Shown here: in pieces, positions 22,427 to 34,703 of the stretch
Position numbering within the stretch: the stretch's first letter is position 1
How the letters are laid out: each line of letters opens with the position of its first letter
Source of the DNA: Zarea fungicola
Lineage: Eukaryota; Ascomycota; Sordariomycetes; Hypocreales; Cordycipitaceae
Reading direction: 5' to 3'
DNA: 64,000 nucleotides
Assembly: GCA_900169235.1 (NCBI GenBank)
Contig: FWCC01000159.1
Location: 1-64,000 of the forward strand
Position numbers and translations under genes: made by a program
Notes under the pieces: model-generated
What the model was told of the DNA's origin: nothing
The model's input: the letters and a program-made list of their open reading frames with translations, nothing else
Databases searched by the model: none

Positions 22427-22435
22427 CCGCTTCGG
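22427..22435. promoter_or_regulatory. CCG-N3-CGG candidate zinc-cluster site
   Basis: CCGCTTCGG is an everted CGG repeat, a half-site arrangement that Zn2Cys6 dimers bind. It lies in the promoter shared with a Zn2Cys6 gene. Binding is inferred, and short motifs like this occur by chance. Confidence 0.35.
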
Positions 22436-22529
22436 GTGATGCTTCATCCCGGATTCTCCATATTTACCCGGACTCTCGCAACTGCCTCCGATTGGCTACA
22501 CATAATGAAGCATTTAGCTGGGTTGATCG

Positions 22530-22537
22530 TATAAATG
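22530..22537 (+). promoter_or_regulatory. TATA box of the MFS transporter gene
   Basis: TATAAATG about 92 bases upstream of the transporter ATG at 22629. Confidence 0.45.
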
Positions 22538-22628
22538 GTTCGCAGCAGTACGGAATGGGTCGTCACTGGGGTACTACGTCTGCTCAGGTTTCTGACTTTT
22601 GATTTTCAGAAGTTTCAAAGGAGGTATA

Positions 22629-24146
22629 ATGTCCGACTCTGAGCTTTCGCAAGAATCCAAGCCTGGGGGGATCGAGGCGAATGTTGGCCACGGTACTGAC
22701 CCAATCATCATCGAATTCAAACCTGGAGATGAAAACAACCCAATGAACTTCTCAGCCTCAAAGAAGTGGCTCATCACCTCTGTCGTCACTACGTCAGTCT
22801 TTGCAGTTACCCTCACGTCGTCTGCGTACTCCGCGTCCTCGCAGCAAATCCTCGCCGAGTTTCACTCCTCCAAGGAAGTATTTGCCCTGGGCATCTCGCT
22901 CTTCGTCGTCGGATTTGCCGTCGGGCCATCAGTCTGGGCACCTCTCTCCGAGCTATACGGCCGTAGGGTTATATTCGTCGCCAGCCATGCGCCTCTTGTC
23001 GCCTTTGTAGCCGCGGCAGCCGGATGCACCAACATGGCGTCTCTCTTGGTGTTTCGATTGCTGGCCGGCATATTCGGGGCAAGCCCTCTGACAAACTCCG
23101 GAGGCGTCATTGCAGATCTCTTTCCGCACTCTGAGCGCGGCCTGGCCATGGCCATCTTTGCTGCAGCCCCGTTCATGGGGCCGGTGTTGGGGCCGGTCAT
23201 GGGTGGCTTCGTCACCATCACCATTGGCTGGCGATGGCTCCAGGGCATATGCTGCATCTTTCTCGCCGTTGTGTGGATTTTTGGTGTTTTTATCCTCCCA
23301 GAGACCTATGCACCGGTTCTCTTGTCAAGAAAAGCACAGAAGCTCACACGTGAGACTGGCACTCCCCACGTCACCATCTACACTGACAAAAAGGCGGCCA
23401 CATCTGCGATGCTTGCCAAGGCATTCAAGAGGCCGTGGATCCTTCTCTTCATGGAGCCCATCGTTCTCGTCGCTTCGATTTACATGGCCATTATATACGG
23501 CACCATCTACATGTTCATGGGCGCATTCCCAATCGTGTACGAATCCAGGCGAGGCTGGGACCAGGGCATCGGTGGCCTCGCGTTTCTGGGGCTGGCAGTG
23601 GGCATGCTTCTCGGTCTCGTATATACCATTGTCGACGACAAGGTGCGGTACAACAGGCTAGGCAGCAGCGCCACCCCGGAATCTCGACTGCCTCCGGCCA
23701 CAGCTGGGGCCATTGCGCTTCCCGTGGGCATGTTTGCCTTTGCCTGGACCAACTCGCCCAGCATGCACTGGTCCGCCAGCATCATTTTGTCCACGCCGTT
23801 TGGTTTCGGCTCCGTGTTGGTCTTCCTGTCCTGTCTCAACTACCTCATCGACTCGTATACCATCTACGCAGCCTCTGTCCTTGCGGCGGGCGCCATGCTC
23901 CGTTCGTTCTTTGGGGCCGCGTTTCCGCTCTTCGTCTCGCAAATGTATCAAAATCTAGGCATTCACTGGGCCAGTTCGATTCCCGCGTTTCTAACGCTGG
24001 CGTGTATTCCGTTTCCCTTCTTAATGTACAAGTACGGTGGCAGGCTGAGGATGAAGTGCAAGTATGCGCAAGAGGCGGCTGCGCTGATGGCTCGGGCACA
24101 GGCGGAAACGGCGGTCGAGGCAACGCTGGATGGTGAGACCAAATAA
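22629..24146 (+). CDS. MFS multidrug-type H+ antiporter (DHA1, 12 TM)
   Basis: Single-exon plasma-membrane transporter, 505 aa from ATG at 22629. A hydrophilic N-terminus (NPMNFSASKKWLIT, typical of fungal DHA1 pumps) precedes about 12 hydrophobic segments. The loop motif between TM2 and TM3 reads LSELYGRRVIF; the antiporter motif C in TM5 reads GPVLGPVMGG; RLLAGIFGASP lies in TM4. The central loop (ETYAPVLLSRKAQKL) and the FKRPW that follows are hallmarks of the TPO1/FLR1-like branch exporting drugs, toxins or polyamines. Substrate cannot be told from sequence. The divergent Zn2Cys6 gene is its likely regulator. The 5' leader is short and has a TATA box. Confidence 0.95.
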   Translation: MSDSELSQESKPGGIEANVGHGTDPIIIEFKPGDENNPMNFSASKKWLITSVVTTSVFAVTLTSSAYSASSQQILAEFHSSKEVFALGISLFVVGFAVGPSVWAPLSELYGRRVIFVASHAPLVAFVAAAAGCTNMASLLVFRLLAGIFGASPLTNSGGVIADLFPHSERGLAMAIFAAAPFMGPVLGPVMGGFVTITIGWRWLQGICCIFLAVVWIFGVFILPETYAPVLLSRKAQKLTRETGTPHVTIYTDKKAATSAMLAKAFKRPWILLFMEPIVLVASIYMAIIYGTIYMFMGAFPIVYESRRGWDQGIGGLAFLGLAVGMLLGLVYTIVDDKVRYNRLGSSATPESRLPPATAGAIALPVGMFAFAWTNSPSMHWSASIILSTPFGFGSVLVFLSCLNYLIDSYTIYAASVLAAGAMLRSFFGAAFPLFVSQMYQNLGIHWASSIPAFLTLACIPFPFLMYKYGGRLRMKCKYAQEAAALMARAQAETAVEATLDGETK

Positions 24147-25799
24147 GCTAGCAGGCTCATCATGATTCATCTCATCCTGTTTTATTCTCATTCCTTTTTA
24201 GACACTTCGCTGGCGTTAGGTTTCATAGATGATTCATGGCCCTCGATCTGATGGTATATCAACACGACTCAAAATCGACATTGACCGCGATACAGTATCA
24301 GACACATGTTCAAGCTCTTCCAATTGATGTAACACCATTTTAGCTAGATAGGAGATGTTAGTGCCTCATCAATAGTGTCATCACCCAATGTGATGGAATG
24401 CATGTTGATCCGTTCAGCATGATCTCGACTCCTAGTAGCGCAGTTACCTCATAGATGGCCCAGTAGCAGTTCAAAATTGTACACAGCGCCGCGAGGACCT
24501 GAAGAAGCATCTCTGGCCGCGAGCGACGACAATTTCCCTCCAGTGACCACGAGAGCATGTGGCTGGCTGGAATGTGTCTGAGGTCTGTGCCCGGACTGCG
24601 TGGCGGTGTTACCTCTGCTTGTACGAAGTTGGCATTTGTTTTTGCCGTCGAGATTCAGTCGTCGGCTGATACGTGGAGTTCATTTAGAGTTGCGACAACT
24701 AACGCATTGCATACAAGGTGCTGACAGGCTGGCGGATCTATGCGTCTTGGTGACAAGTCTCTGATTATGCGCATGATGCGACTGGTTTATCCAATATTTC
24801 GCGCTATCAAGCTGTAGACTAGATTCTGTCTCGGCATATCCAATCCCCGGTGTGTTAGTCTTTCTGGCATGTTTCAGGAAACTGTATCAAAGTGCTTATC
24901 AAATTAGGCTAAATTCCCAGGGGCTTTCATCATAGGTAAACGGGAAGTGGCTGTCTCCTCGGTACAGTGATGTTATTCGTTGTTTGTTTTCTTGTTTTAT
25001 TGTTTGGTGGAAATAAGCAATCTCAGCGCTCTATTCGAGGTCTTGTGGCCGCCACTTTGGCGGTCTGTGATTTAAAACTGAGCCATCGCTGTATTTGGCC
25101 ATTGGTGTAGTCGGTATTAATTTCTTTTGTCTTACACTATCGTGCTTGTCCAGCAGGCCGGTATTGTGTTGTCTTATCCAAGGTCTATTGAAAACGGGGG
25201 TTGGATTTGCTTTTGCCTGTCTGGGGTCTACAAGGCGCCCGGGGGCAGCTCCGAGCCAGCCCGGCACAATCGTAGCTACGCCAGATAATTAGCCCGAACG
25301 CAGGGTCGCCGGAATCCACAACGCATCTAGCTTGGCTACGATCAATACCGTTACCTAGCTCCGCGGCGCAGGATCGCAGTTCTCCCTCACACTTCGTTCC
25401 ACTGCCAGGGATACTCCTTTACTCTAACTGCAGAATCTTTCTTTTCATTCTTGCTGTTGTGGACACCTTAGAAACAGTTCATGTGGGATGTCTGGTGCAC
25501 GCTCCTAGCGTGTAATCTGCTTGTTGGTCTCGAGTGCTGAAAGTTTGCGCGTCGCCGGCACTTGATTCTCCATGATAGCACAATAGGCTACTGGAATGGT
25601 GGCCACAGACGCTATTCCACGTGGAATTCCTGAAAATTCAGAACCCGCGGGCAAAAGATTGCACGTATGGTATATTGACAGCTGTCAATCCTCAATCGCA
25701 AGGTAAATTCTTTTCCGACACAACGCCAGCTTTCATTTCGTAGCAGTTTTTTTCCTGTTGAAGGGTCTAGGCGACGTTCTTATTTAACAATCTACAGCC
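24147..25799. other. Intergenic, no gene seen
   Basis: About 1.65 kb. Short open frames (for example minus 24358-24558) show no domain and lie in no codon context I trust. It holds the 3' UTR of the transporter and the promoter of the next gene. Confidence 0.55.
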
Positions 25800-26723
25800 A
25801 TGGTTTACTCCGGCCATCCCTCCAGAGGGTGTCAAATGTGCAGACTCAGGCGCATCAAAGTACGTCGATTAGCATCACGAATACGTTTGGGCCTGCGCTG
25901 GCATTTACGTAATTTTTCATGTTTTCTTCCTCTAACGTCTGTCTAACAGTGCGACGAAGCGAAACCCGCATGCAACCGCTGTGCCCGATCCCGACGAGTT
26001 TGCCCCGGCTATCAAGATGTATTCGATTTGGTCTTTCGCGACGAGACGGGTGCCACGGAACGACGAGCACGCAAAGCGAGCAATAAAGCAACCGTAAAAA
26101 GGGAGATGGAATTTCCGTACAGTATTTCAGCAACGAAAAAGCAGACGGGCTTTACAGATTCAAGCATTCGACTCAGCCAAACGCCGCCTCCGGCCCAGTC
26201 ACTAGACCAGTGCGTGGCGTACCATTTCGTCTCCAATTTCGTTTTAAAACCCTCGGGCGGCACGGACGACGACCATTTCGAGCTTACCCTCCCGGTCGCC
26301 GATATGGGAAACTCTTCTCCACACTTTAAGCTCGCATTCGAAGCTTGTGTGCTTCGCTATTTAAGTAATGGCGTGGACAGGGCGACTCTCCAGGACCGAG
26401 ATGCCCTCGCGACATATGTACAGGCCTTGTCCACCACCAATCAAGCAATCCGAGATCGCGAGGCGTCGGAACAAGATGCCACTATCGCCGCTGTCCTCCT
26501 TCTAGGCTTGTTCGAGCAAATTACTGAGTGCGGGCCTAACATGGCCGCGTGGAGAACTCACCTGCAAGCGGCCGGGCAACTCGTCCAAAACAGCGGTCAT
26601 GGACGATTGAATAACAATGTCGAAAGGGTCATCTTGTCTACAGCTCCACGACAGCAGCTACGCTCCAGTTTCGCAAATGTGGCCAATGTTTTTTGCATCC
26701 GCTTGTCGTTTGACCACTCTTGA
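25800..26723 (+). CDS. Short Zn2Cys6 transcription factor, possibly truncated
   Basis: Two exons, 25800-25859 and 25950-26723 (GTACGT..CTAACAG), giving 277 aa. The zinc cluster CQMCRLRRIKC / CNRCARSRRVC is complete and split by the intron just before the third Cys position, as in the next-but-one regulator families. A regulatory segment follows (GNSSPHFKLAFEACVLRYLS, ATIAAVLLLGLFEQITE, AAWRTHLQAAGQLV), matching the start of the fungal TF domain of this subgroup. It then ends at TGA/TGA-like stops near 26723, where relatives usually continue for another 200 or so residues; the last 30 residues (from VERVILSTAPRQQ) look off-frame. Either a natural short form or a decayed gene. Confidence 0.7.
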
Positions 26724-27860
26724 TCTCTCCGCAGAGATCGGTCGCTTGCATGGTAGGCATTTTGAAGTTAGAGTATATGATAGCGACAGGAAATAGATTC
26801 ATAGCGTTTGAATTCAATAATAGAATTGCATCTTTATCTTTCACTCTCGTTTCATTCCAGGTTCAGTCAGCCGATTCCAGGGCTACCTAATGACTACAAA
26901 CACCTCCACTAGTTGTACCAACTCCCCAGAAGATCACTAATCCATTCCAGTTAGAGGCTACTAACAGAAGTTAGCCGTGCGGTATTAGTCAACATGTCAA
27001 AGAAACTCGAAATCAGGCCGTCTGAAGTGGTAATAGAGCGAGTTTGGCAGGCGAGGTACAAGTATGCCCGTGCACAGGTGTAAAGAGCATACCCAGCTGA
27101 CGGTGGAGGCACGACAAAAAGCACACATATTCAGCCGCAGCCTCACTACGTTGCAACTCGCTACCACCCAGCAGCTTATTTATTGTGTTTCATAACTATT
27201 AGGCCAGTGGCGGAAGTGGCGGAAGAGATAGTTTCGGGTCAGTATCGCGACCCTGGGAGTCAAAACGCGACCCCTAGTAGTTGCTGTACTTGCCTTGTTG
27301 CTTGCTTTCGCGTTGCTGTCTTCTACTCCAGTTGCTCCTTATGGTGAACCTTTGCATATATGAGCATATGCGTTGCGTCATACTTGACAAGGCTCTGTAG
27401 CTGACGCTAAGAACAACCCCTACTCGTCATAATGAATTACTAAAGTTGTGCTATTATAATAATAGGCATTGGGAATTTTTGGCTTCAAAACTGACATATT
27501 GAAATGCATCTGGCAGTAGATACTATTAGCTATTCCGGCCGAGGTATCCGTAAAAGCAAGCTTGCGTATAACGAATCAGTATCCTCCGACACAAATAATA
27601 AATGGCCCGTCAAAGTCATCCAGTTTGCTGGGCGGCGCTAGCTCCCAATTTAGTTAGCGACTGCATGTCTCGTGGCAGAAGAAGGAAACCGTCCAGTCCG
27701 GAGCAACTCCTCCTTCCCCTCTTGCAGCAAGTCGGCATGACTATTTGAGCCTCACAGCCAAGCGGCCGAAATGACTCGGTGCAGGTCCAGGTTCGGAAAT
27801 TCCAACGCCCAGGGTTAGTTATTATTTTCGACCAGATCTGACCCCACATTGAGACAAAAC
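26724..27860. other. Intergenic, no gene seen
   Basis: About 1.1 kb. No continuation of the truncated regulator could be found in any frame. A short direct repeat gtggcggaagtggcggaag lies near 27205-27225. Confidence 0.5.
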
Positions 27861-30032
27861 ATGCCTGCACCGCAGCGAAGGATTGCTTCAGCAGCGTGCG
27901 AGGCCTGCCGGGCTGCAAAGTATCGTTGTGAGCCTAGTGACCAGCCGGGCGTCTGCACAAGGTGAGTATTGGAAATGGTAACCAAAGAGGCAGTTGCCAC
28001 CCGCGCTCGAATTCTGACATACCGATTTCAAGATGCTTGATTGCCAGGAGAGAATGTGTTACACGGACTGCAGGCCGTCACCGGACATTAGCAAAAGAGA
28101 GGTAACGATGCTTGCTCCCTCATGGCACCAAGTTTTACTTGCATTTGCATTTTGGCGACTGAATCCTTCCGGCGGCTAAAGTGGTGATACTGTATAGTTC
28201 AGGAGGAGCGTCATCGGGTGCCTTTACCCTTGACTGCACGGTCCAGGCGCAGCCAGAGCCAGACGCATCTTTTGCTGTCTTGAGAGAGGTACACGATGAT
28301 TCATCCATCGACTTTGTCATGCGCCGCGACATGCACAGCAGCTCCGTACCACCGAATCAGTTGCTGGAGCATCACGCTCCACAGGGTCGACCAGTACCCG
28401 TCTCAAAGCTTCAGGCCCACCCTTCGTTTAATTTGGCATCTGCGGAGAGCCTCCTCGCTGCCTTTACGCCAATGCTTAACCACTTTCCTTGTGTCGTTCT
28501 TCCGTCCAACGCGGCAGTGCCTGATCTGGCAAGGACGCACCCGTTTATTCTGTTGGCCATTCTGGCCGCTACATCTGCCACGAGAACCTTACAAGGCCAT
28601 AACCTTTATGATGCCGAGTTTAGAAAGGTGGTGGCATTAAAGTTTGTTGCTGGAGAAGAAAGAACACTAGAGCTGCTGCAGGGCATCATTGTCTACTGCG
28701 CGTGGTACTGAAGCTTTTTGCTCATTGTTGGCTTGCATGTTTTGCTTACACGACAATAGGTATCCATTTCACCTTCGGCCGAAAAATAAACAAGTGCCTG
28801 AGTATATTCGTATGGCAGACGAAATCGTCAGTCATCTTGAACTAAACCGGGACACTCAGATACGAAACGGCAGCATAAACGCTCACAACCTCAGCAAGGT
28901 TCGCGCGTATCTGGCATACTGCTACGTCGTGTCCTCGTATGTCGTGGAGAGCCTACAGACAAGATAACCACACTTTGCTTATTTCATAACTAGGCCGTTT
29001 ATCTCACAGAAGAGAGCCAGAGACCTGCCGTCTTGCTTTACGCCATGGGCAATGGCATGCTGCAGTCTGCTTGAAGTTCACGCTGAGACGGAGGGTGACG
29101 TAAAACTGTCATGGCTGGTTCGTAACGTCAGCCTGACTGATGACGCGAGTGCCCTAGTCCATGGCCGTGTAATGGATTATGAAGGGCTTGAGACTCTGAA
29201 GCTTCGCGTCCATGAGCATGAATTATCCACGCCCACTTCCATCCGTCAAGCAGGTAATGCTGGCCCCCCTCCCCCTCTTCTTACTTTCTTGTGTTCGTTC
29301 TGTTGGCTAATTCTGAAAGTGGGTACACAATTACACACAATGTTCCTCCGAATATACGTAGAAGGAGGCACGCTATTCCGGGTCAACTTTAGCACATGGA
29401 GTCGACTTAAGCCGCACAGTGTTTTGGATGCTCCGCGAGCGTCTGACCTGAATGCATGCGTTCGGACGCTCGGGAAGTTTCTCGACCTTATCCTAGGCCT
29501 GGACCAGCCAGTCTTTGACTGCTTCACGGTGACGGACTGGGCCAGGCTTATTCTAGCCATTATACTCGGTAGTCGACTATCGTTTCCCATTACCGTTTGT
29601 CCGGAATTCGATGCGTCGTGGGCACGTTCACAGCTCCAGCTGCATAAATTTCTTACGATTATGGGCACAGGAGGGGCCACGGCAACGAGCGAAGGCAGCT
29701 TTGACATTCTTTCCGCCAGCCGGATTGTGATTCAAACAGTCAAGGACAAGTATGACCAAGAAGTGATGCGGCTGTCGTCGGAGAGCTCGCAATATCAGAG
29801 CCGAGATTGGACATGTCCGATGCGTACTGATGTTGTAGTCGAGCTGCTACCCGTGTGGGATCCGAGCTTCCCTTCAAGCTATTCGTCCGAGGCAGAGGCT
29901 CCGCAACGCAGCCATGGCGCAGGCGAGCCTATTTTTCACAATCTCTGGGCGACAATGACGGGGGGGTGGTCTAGCTTGAACAGCTTCAGCGACGTGGAGG
30001 ATGGAGACTCTGTGAGCAGATCAGCGCATTAA
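27861..30032 (+). CDS. Zn2Cys6 transcription factor, six exons
   Basis: Exons 27861-27961, 28033-28101, 28198-28704, 28760-28936, 28994-29253 and 29320-30032 give 608 aa with all phases agreeing. Donors are GTGAGT, GTAACG, GTACTG, GTATGT, GTAATG; acceptors all end AG. The zinc cluster is CEACRAAKYRC, an eight-residue loop EPSDQPGV, then CTRCLIARREC, split by intron 1. The eight-residue loop and the conserved segment LLQGIIVYCAWYPFHLRP (spanning intron 3) resemble the Leu3/War1-like group of regulators. The C-terminus is Ser/Glu-rich, consistent with an activation domain. Its target is unknown; it follows the short regulator on the same strand with 1.1 kb between them. Confidence 0.9.
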
Positions 30033-32052
30033 TCAAACTGTTTTGATGCACTGCATGAAGCATCATCATCCTTGTGAACATGTCTCGGCCTGAGCAGTAA
30101 TACTGATTGTGATATGGTACTTGTACTCGTTCCGCCCGTTCCTTGCACAGTGAACTACGTATACAAATTGTAAAAGCGTAATGAAGTAATGAAATACAGT
30201 ATAGTTAACAATAATTTTACATCAAAGCATTGAGCCCTAAACTTGACCGAGACGGAAGCTCCTGTAGGGTGGGTTCGGCGGTGCGGAGCCCGGGTTCTGT
30301 GCGGAATGGCCGATATCCGTGCCGGTTGGCCGGCTGATGAAACCATGGATGGGAGTTGTTACGGAGTACAGCGTAAATCAGACGATCATGTCGACCGCTC
30401 TTACATTACTCCTAGACTCCAGCCTGCGTACAGTTGCATGATTGTTTACAAAGGACTGACTGGTTGTCAAGCACAGAATTAGCTGATGGGTAGGGATGAA
30501 GCGAGCAGTAGTCCAGTTGTTTTCTTCTTTGTGTATATAATAAAAACAGTCCTCATTCTCAAGTTTATTCATCTTTGCTCATTGAACGTTGTGAATTACC
30601 CTACAGGACTACTTCCTGTGGTCAGGCTGTGGCTGTGGCTGGTGTATTGTACAGCCACACTTTACTCTTGATGAGGCGCGCTTCATTTACTCTGTGAATG
30701 AGTGCCGTGTTTGAGCGTGATGATACAAAGTTACATTTCCACAGTCGTTAAATATAACATACATGAGCAAAGCCAGAAACAGAGCACTACTCATAGATGA
30801 CCTTGCGTAGGACACAGCAGCAGCACCTTAGCAGAGCCAATTGTCGCGTCTCATTAGTTACTACAGTCACTACAGCTACTCACTGCCGATGCCCAAGTTA
30901 ATTTAGCCCAAGTTAAATAATAATTTAAAGTGACATACAGGGTCCATTCCTGCTGTGCATACCGGTGTAATTCAACGGCCAAGATTGGCTGCGGGTTTAC
31001 CGGCCGGGAGGCAGTTTAATCCGGGCCGGCATTTGGGCAAGTTTGTGCGTGGTGCCCCTGAACCTGGTTTTTAGGTGTGGCGCTTTGTCAGCCTCGAACG
31101 AAATTTTTGCGAGCCAATGGCAGCAGGGGCGGGATGAAGACCAATTTCTTGTCCTCCATTTCCAATTGGGTCATGTTGATATCTCGGTGTTGTTATCGGT
31201 TGAGGGCAGGAGGTGTATCTACACAAGTACAGGTACAAGGTACATGGTAAAGGTACATTGGTACCTGCAAACGCCGCACGAGACGTTTACTCTTGTACTG
31301 TGAATAGAGGCAGAGAAGCCTTGCTGCCATGTAATAAATAAGATAAAACTACCCATGTTGGAGAACTTCTGGCATGTCCCCAATCAGGCTTAGCCCGCTG
31401 CAATGCTGCAATTCTTTACTGGCCTGGCTGCTGGCTGCTGGCTGGCTGCTCACTGAACTCACTGTACCTGCAGTGGCTGGCCACTGGTTCTGGCGGGTCC
31501 AGGCATCCCTCCACGCTCCATCGCCGCTACATCTTTTTCCACCACCATCTCTCCGGCTTCTTCGCTGCATCCCATCCTTCAGCGGCCTGGTTTTGGCGTA
31601 TCTGGAGATTTCTGTTTGCAAGACTGTCTTTTCTGCTGAATTGACTCTTGCGCAACTTTGATTCTCCCCACACTCTTCGTCCCCGTCCACGCTCTCGCCG
31701 CACATTCTGTCCACCCCAGATCGATCGACACACGTTGAGGCTCTCGTGTCCCTCACGCCTCACTCGTTTACCTCCCGGCTTTCCTCTCCAGCCGTTCGTC
31801 TCTGACTGACAACGTGGGCGACATTGGTCCTTTTTCAAGGCTCATACCATCCGATTTTCATCTTCCGACGCTCATACCCGTTCGAGACCAGGCGATACCC
31901 GCTTCGCATCTCCCTGCCCCTGACAGGAAACCAGCACGGTCGGTCCCCTTTTGCATCCATGCCCCACGCATTCGACGCATAGCTCCAACAATCTTTTTGA
32001 CGGTTGTCGCCAACACATCATTTGCAGTCTGACTGCCCCCTTTTCCGTCATC
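30033..32052. other. Intergenic, no gene seen; long leader of next gene
   Basis: About 2 kb. The right third (31370-32050) is C/T-rich and probably the promoter and 5' UTR of the mannosyltransferase gene. A CTGGCTGCTGG microsatellite lies at about 31421-31450. No coding signal recognised. Confidence 0.5.
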
Positions 32053-33798
32053 ATGGATCTCTTTCACAGAGCCAAGCGGATGATGCCCACAAACCAGCTT
32101 GAGCTGCCTACCCTCGACGAGAAGCGAGGGGGCCCCAAACAAAAAGGATGGGCTGCGCGCCTCGCCTTCTTCAGGAGACCTTTGCGCCTAAGAGGAAACT
32201 CGGCCGTCTCCGTTCCCCTCGGTGTCGTCATCTTGTTTCCCATCATTGTCGTCATTCTCATTCTTGTCCTCTTTGTCCGTCATCCCACCAACAACGGCAG
32301 CATCCTCGTCCCGGCCGGCGCGCCCCCAGCCATTCGGTACGAACCACACCATACCATTCATCGTATCCATTGATTGCTAATGCCGCCGCAGAAAAATCAG
32401 CGAAAAACACGACAAAGTCTTCCTCACAGGCTGCCAACCCCCCGACACCTCCAAGCCCAGGGCCAATGCCACCTTTGTCGTCTTGGCCAGAAACAAGGAG
32501 CTCGAGGGCGTCCTGCAGTCCATTCGCTCCGTCGAGCGCCACTTTAACCGCTGGTACAACTACCCCTACGTCTTCCTCAACGACGGCGACTTCAACGAGA
32601 CCTTCAAGGAGACTGTTCGCAACCACACCTCGGGCACCGTCGAGTTTGGCAAGGTTGGCCCCGACATGTGGGGTTTCCCGGACTGGATTGATACCAAGGT
32701 CGCCAAGGAAGGCATCGCCAAGCAGGGTGATAATGCCGTCATGTATGGTGGTTTGGAGAGCTATCACTTTATGTGTCGCTTCTACTCTGGGTACGTACTC
32801 TGAATTCTCTCTCTCTCTCCCCCCTCCCCTCTCTCCCTTTGCTAACTCGACTAGATTCTTCTTCAATCACCCCCTCCTGCTCAAATACGAGTGGTACTGG
32901 CGCGTCGAGCCCGAAATCACCTACTTTTGCGACATTACATAGTACGTTGACCCGCCCCCCTTGGAACTCGGATCGTGCTAACACCCACAGTGACCCCTTC
33001 CTCAAAATGATTGAGGAAAAGAAAACGTACGGCTTCACCATTGCCATCAAGGAACTCCGCGAAACTGTCCCCAACGTCTTCCGCTACGCCTCCGCCTACA
33101 TGCGCAACAACAACATCACCTCCAGGGGTCTCTGGGAAATGTTCCTTGAGCCCCGTCGCAAACAGCCGGAAGTCATCAAAGATGTCCTCCCCGAGGAGAT
33201 TGCCCAGAGCGAGCCGGGCAACGGCGCCCTCCCCGATATTGACCCCGAGACCATGGAGGGAGAGAGCTACAACATGTGCCATTTCTGGTCCAACTTTGAG
33301 ATTGCCCGTCTGAGCTGGTTCCGCAGCAAGGAGTATCAGGACTTTTTCAACACCATGGACCGCAGTGGTGGCTTTTGGATGGAACGCGTAAGTAACAAAA
33401 ACCCCATGTCCACCTTGGGATCCATTGCGCGTCAACTACTAACCAAAATCCAGTGGGGTGATGCTCCCATCCATTCGCTTGCCGCCGGCGCTCTCCTTTC
33501 GCCCTCGGATGTCCATTACTTCCGCGACATTGGTTACCGCCACACGACGATTCAGCACTGTCCTGCCAATGCCCCCGAGGCCCGCCAGCTTCCTCCCATC
33601 CCCTATCTCGACCCCAACATCAAGGACCCCAAGAAGCGCGCCGAGGAAGACGAGTACTGGGCCCGCTACGACGAACCACAAGAAAACGGTGTCGGCTGCC
33701 GATGCCGCTGCGATACCGACATTGTCGACGTCGAGGGCAAGGAAGGCTCCTGCATGGCGGAATGGGTTGATGTGGCCGGAGGTTGGGCCAGCCCGTAA
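32053..33798 (+). CDS. Golgi alpha-1,2-mannosyltransferase, GT15 (KRE2/MNT1/KTR type)
   Basis: Type II membrane glycosyltransferase adding alpha-1,2-mannose to O- and N-glycans from GDP-mannose in the Golgi. Five exons: 32053-32336, 32392-32790, 32855-32941, 32991-33387, 33454-33798, giving 503 aa; all phases agree. Residues about 57-77 form one hydrophobic anchor (PLGVVILFPIIVVILILVLF) after a basic cytosolic tail. The luminal domain carries family signatures: FVVLARNKELEGVLQSIRSV, RWYNYPYVFLNDGDFN, YYWR-type stretch KYEWYWRVEPEITYFCD, YNMCHFWSNFEIA with the catalytic Glu region, and GGFWMERWGDAPIHS spanning the last intron. Constitutive housekeeping role in cell wall mannoprotein synthesis is expected. 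Confidence 0.95.
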
Positions 33799-34187
33799 AT
33801 TTTCTTGTTTTTTGGATATAACGACTTACATCCTTTTCCACATAATGAGCGGAGTTTATATTTATTTTCTCAAGGCTGCGCTTTTTCCTTTTTTTCTTTC
33901 TTTCTTACTCATGAGAATTCTACAAGGGGACAAAAAAGAGTTGCATTGCAGCTTGCATTATTTTTTTTTTGAACAAATCAGCGATGAGTTGGCCACGGGC
34001 ATGGGACAAGCCATCGCAAGGCGTTTTTTTTTCATCTTGTCTTTTTTTTTCATTGTTTCTTTTTGCGGGAAAACCGGACCTGGTGGGAGGGCTTGTTGTA
34101 AAATAACAGTTGGAACGGAATTGGCTACTGGTATGCCTATACTCTAGGATTGGAAAAACACTAATTCACTTTACGGCATCACTTTCA

Positions 34188-34291
34188 GAGTCACTCTACA
34201 GACAGAGTATACAGAGTTACTTTACAAAGTCACTTTCAGAATCACTCTATACAGGGTTGTTTTGCAAAGTCACTTTACAAAGTCACTTTCA
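34188..34291. repeat. Degenerate direct repeat around AAAGTCACTTT
   Basis: The unit TTTACAAAGTCACTTTCA occurs at 34221-34238 and 34274-34291, with diverged copies (ttttgcaaagtcacttt, agagtcactcta, gaatcactctata) between and before them. Simple-sequence expansion is the simplest reading. Confidence 0.75.
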
Positions 34292-34703
34292 CAGAATATT
34301 CCATCCTCTATAGACTATTATTACGGTGCGCTGGAGGTGGCCCAGATGATTCAGACAAGCTGAGCTTGACTTGGGGAGTTGGGGATACTGACATGTGCAT
34401 TGGACCATGGTCTCTTGGACTGAGTTTTGTATTTGGGGGTATGGGCAAGACAAAAACAGTTGTAATTAGAATGTTTGGAATAGCGAAAATACCAATGTGT
34501 TTATACATGGCCATCCATTATTGTGAGAGTGTCTAGTTGTGGCGACCTGGTCCAGCACGCTGCCAACTCTGGCACATCCACAAAGATGAAAATAAATGAA
34601 AAGAATAGAAAGCATTGCTATTATGCGAAATAAATAGAAAGAAAAGAAAGAAAAAAAGAAACTGCCATTATGCGGCAATTAACCTGATCACTGGTCGGTA
34701 TTC

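Larger units (their letters stand above)
22281..22628. promoter_or_regulatory. Shared divergent promoter of regulator and MFS transporter
   Basis: About 350 bases between two divergent ATGs. It contains CGG triplets in several orientations, including CCGCTTCGG at 22427-22435, and a TATA box at 22530-22537. Confidence 0.6.

Noticed and set aside
23435..24136. Second plus-strand frame of 233 codons inside the transporter
   Set aside because: Out of frame with a complete 12-TM protein; no membrane pattern of its own.
29246..29707. Minus-strand 153-codon frame inside the six-exon regulator
   Set aside because: Opposes verified exons with agreeing splice phases; no motif.
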